Shown here: in pieces, positions 53,581 to 55,201 of the stretch
How the letters are laid out: each line of letters opens with the position of its first letter
How positions within the stretch are numbered: position 1 is the stretch's first letter
NCBI GenBank assembly: GCA_018402205.1
Contig: JAGYIX010000005.1
Location: 1-55,201, forward strand
Source: Flavobacteriaceae bacterium
Lineage (GTDB): Bacteria > Bacteroidota > Bacteroidia > Flavobacteriales > Flavobacteriaceae
DNA length: 55,201 bases
Direction of reading: 5' to 3'
Position numbers and translations under genes: made by a program
The notes under the pieces: generated by a model
The model's input: the letters and a program-made list of their open reading frames with translations, nothing else
Told to the model about the DNA's origin: nothing
Database searches by the model: none

Positions 53581-55201
53581 ATGATGTGGTTTATTCGACA
53601 CTTATCGGTTCTCATTATTGTTTTATTCTGGTCGTGTACCCCTGCCTCTGAAAAATCTCTTCAGTTTCGATATATAGTTCAGTCCATTGACACTAATCGA
53701 AACGAAATGAGTGTTCGATTTGAACTGATTAACCACACTGATCTTTCGTTTGAAAACGCTTCGTGGCAATTTCATTGGAATCAAATGAAAGGCACAGTTA
53801 TAGCATCGAGTTTGCCTAAAGGCATCACCTATATCCATGTTAATGGCGACAATTATATGTACCTACAATTCGATGAACGTTGGAGGTTGCCTCCAAGAGA
53901 TACCCTAGTCTTTGAACTCAAACAAAGAGGAATCATGGATCGGTTGGCTATGGGACCAGTAGGAGCATTCATCGTAAATGAGCATAGCCAACACGATCTT
54001 GAGACATCAATTATATGGCAGGATGCAACTAACCTTTCGGCCTTGGATATTCCCACAGCAGCCGATCGTTATGAAAGTTTAGAGGGCATTTATCTGCTGC
54101 CTAAAGATTCCCTTCTGGGACTCGTGCCACAGCCCCTGCATATGCAAGCAACAAAAACATATCGACCCAAAGACCGGCGATGGAATATTTCAATAGATCC
54201 TCAGTTAAACGGGCATAGTTCTAAGCTAATGTCTTTAATGTCTAGTCTATTCCAACAAGAAATTACCTTCGATTCGAAAGGCTCATCAAACTTTTCAATC
54301 CGATATAACAATTCACTTTCAGCTGAAGCCTACCATTTAGAAATAGCTGAAAAGTCTATTTTCTTAGAGAGCGCTGATTATCCAGGGCTTGTTTATGCCC
54401 TACAATCACTGCATCAACTCATCGACTTGGCCGAAATTGAAGATGCCTCTTGGCCTGTACTTCAAATTGAAGATGCCCCTCGATTTAACTACAGGGGCTT
54501 TCTAGTTGATATTGCCCGAAATTATTACGGCTTATCCAAACTAAAACAGGTGGTAGATCTCATGAGTCAATTTAAATTGAATCATCTAGACCTAAGATTA
54601 ACAGATGATGAAGGTTGGCGCATAGAAATAGAGGGTTTACCTGAGCTTACTTCTGTCGGATCAAAAAGAGGTTACACGCAAAATGAATTAGACCGCCTGA
54701 TTCCTATGTACGGGTCTGGTGCACATGGCTCCTTGCAAAGTGATGGATTCCTCACACAAAGCGAATTCAAAGAACTATTATCCTACGCCGCTTTGCGAAA
54801 TGTTCAAATTATTCCTCAAATCAGCTTTCCGTCACATGCAAGAGCGGCCGTAAAGGCAATGGAAAGTCGTTATCATCACTACATTAATTTAGGCGATTCC
54901 GAGAAAGCCAATGAATTTTTGCTCACAGATCTAGAAGACCAAAGTACCTACCGCTCTGCTCAAAACTACGATGACAACATTGTATGCATCTGCAATGAAA
55001 GTGCTTATAATTTTTATGAGAAAGTAGTGTCATCTATAACAAAAAACTACGATGAGGCTGGTGTACCACTAATCGTCTTTAGTATAGGGGCAGACGAAGT
55101 ACCTTATGGTGCATGGCAAAAATCACCCATATGCCAGGAGTTTCTCGCACAAAACAAAGACTCTATTTCAAGTATATCCAAGCTCTACTCCTATAATTTA
55201 C
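53581..55201 (+). CDS. GH20 beta-N-acetylhexosaminidase-like lipoprotein, C-terminus beyond window
   Basis: An open frame of 540 codons from ATG 53581 runs off the right edge. The lipoprotein signal ends LFWSC (Cys19). An N-terminal beta domain leads to a GH20-type accessory domain (about 150-290, ending AADYPGLVYAL-like ESADYPGLVYALQSLHQLI). The catalytic barrel starts at APRFNYRGFLVDIARNYYG. The catalytic pair is in FSIGADEVPYGAW with Asp505 and Glu506. The usual HxGxDE motif has Ser501 in place of His. It would remove terminal N-acetylhexosamine from glycans, if active. Confidence 0.88.
   Translation, partial: MMWFIRHLSVLIIVLFWSCTPASEKSLQFRYIVQSIDTNRNEMSVRFELINHTDLSFENASWQFHWNQMKGTVIASSLPKGITYIHVNGDNYMYLQFDERWRLPPRDTLVFELKQRGIMDRLAMGPVGAFIVNEHSQHDLETSIIWQDATNLSALDIPTAADRYESLEGIYLLPKDSLLGLVPQPLHMQATKTYRPKDRRWNISIDPQLNGHSSKLMSLMSSLFQQEITFDSKGSSNFSIRYNNSLSAEAYHLEIAEKSIFLESADYPGLVYALQSLHQLIDLAEIEDASWPVLQIEDAPRFNYRGFLVDIARNYYGLSKLKQVVDLMSQFKLNHLDLRLTDDEGWRIEIEGLPELTSVGSKRGYTQNELDRLIPMYGSGAHGSLQSDGFLTQSEFKELLSYAALRNVQIIPQISFPSHARAAVKAMESRYHHYINLGDSEKANEFLLTDLEDQSTYRSAQNYDDNIVCICNESAYNFYEKVVSSITKNYDEAGVPLIVFSIGADEVPYGAWQKSPICQEFLAQNKDSISSISKLYSYNL

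Overview
The window is a contiguous piece of a Bacteroidota chromosome, probably a marine-type member of the Flavobacteriia. The evidence is the set of families present: SusC/RagA-type TonB receptors with a carboxypeptidase-like N-terminal domain, a DUF4249 partner lipoprotein, DUF4625 lipoproteins, a HYC_CC_PP small protein, a HAEPLYID-family outer membrane protein, and many lipoprotein signals with weak or absent Shine-Dalgarno sequences. It holds about 43 protein genes and one tRNA. There is no insertion sequence, phage or CRISPR array.

Region 1 (1-13.0 kb, all minus strand) is a heavy-metal locus of eleven genes. In transcription order these are a HYC_CC_PP protein, a CusA/CzcA-type RND pump, a TolC-type channel, a small metal-binding lipoprotein broken by two homopolymer indels, a CusB-type adaptor, a DUF4198 periplasmic protein, a HupE/UreJ permease, a small Cys/PPP protein, a TonB receptor and two DUF4625 lipoproteins, one with an Asp/His repeat. 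It combines tripartite efflux genes with genes that look like metal acquisition. Upstream lies a nested inverted repeat (13109-13169).

Region 2 (13.2-19.9 kb, minus) is a compact run of seven genes: a divergent Nramp-like transporter, the 5-oxoprolinase subunits PxpA, PxpB and PxpC, then gluconokinase, 6-phosphogluconate dehydrogenase and a gluconate symporter. Region 3 (20-22.8 kb) has AMP nucleosidase, a small secreted protein with a HAEPLYID protein, a 37-residue lipoprotein, a striking nested palindrome and tRNA-Val(GAC).

Region 4 (22.8-42.3 kb) is mixed carbohydrate, peptide and amino-acid metabolism. It includes a GH29 fucosidase, a DUF4249/TonB pair, a GNAT, a frameshifted M19 dipeptidase, an M20 amidohydrolase, a sterol desaturase-like protein, an APC permease, an aldo-keto reductase fused to a RidA domain, a frameshifted BNR/sortilin-like repeat protein, a DUF885-like protein, a DUF1080 protein and an FAD oxidoreductase.

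Region 5 (42.4-52.1 kb, plus) is a complete, tightly packed myo-inositol catabolic operon (iolJ-B-C-A-E-G-D plus a sodium symporter). By eye it is richer in A+T than the regions before it. Region 6 has a PqaA-like lipoprotein and a GH20 hexosaminidase that runs off the window.

Three loci (7.25-7.6, 28.6 and 37.5 kb) carry single-base indels that break otherwise intact genes. Consensus errors in the assembly or recent pseudogenes would both explain this.
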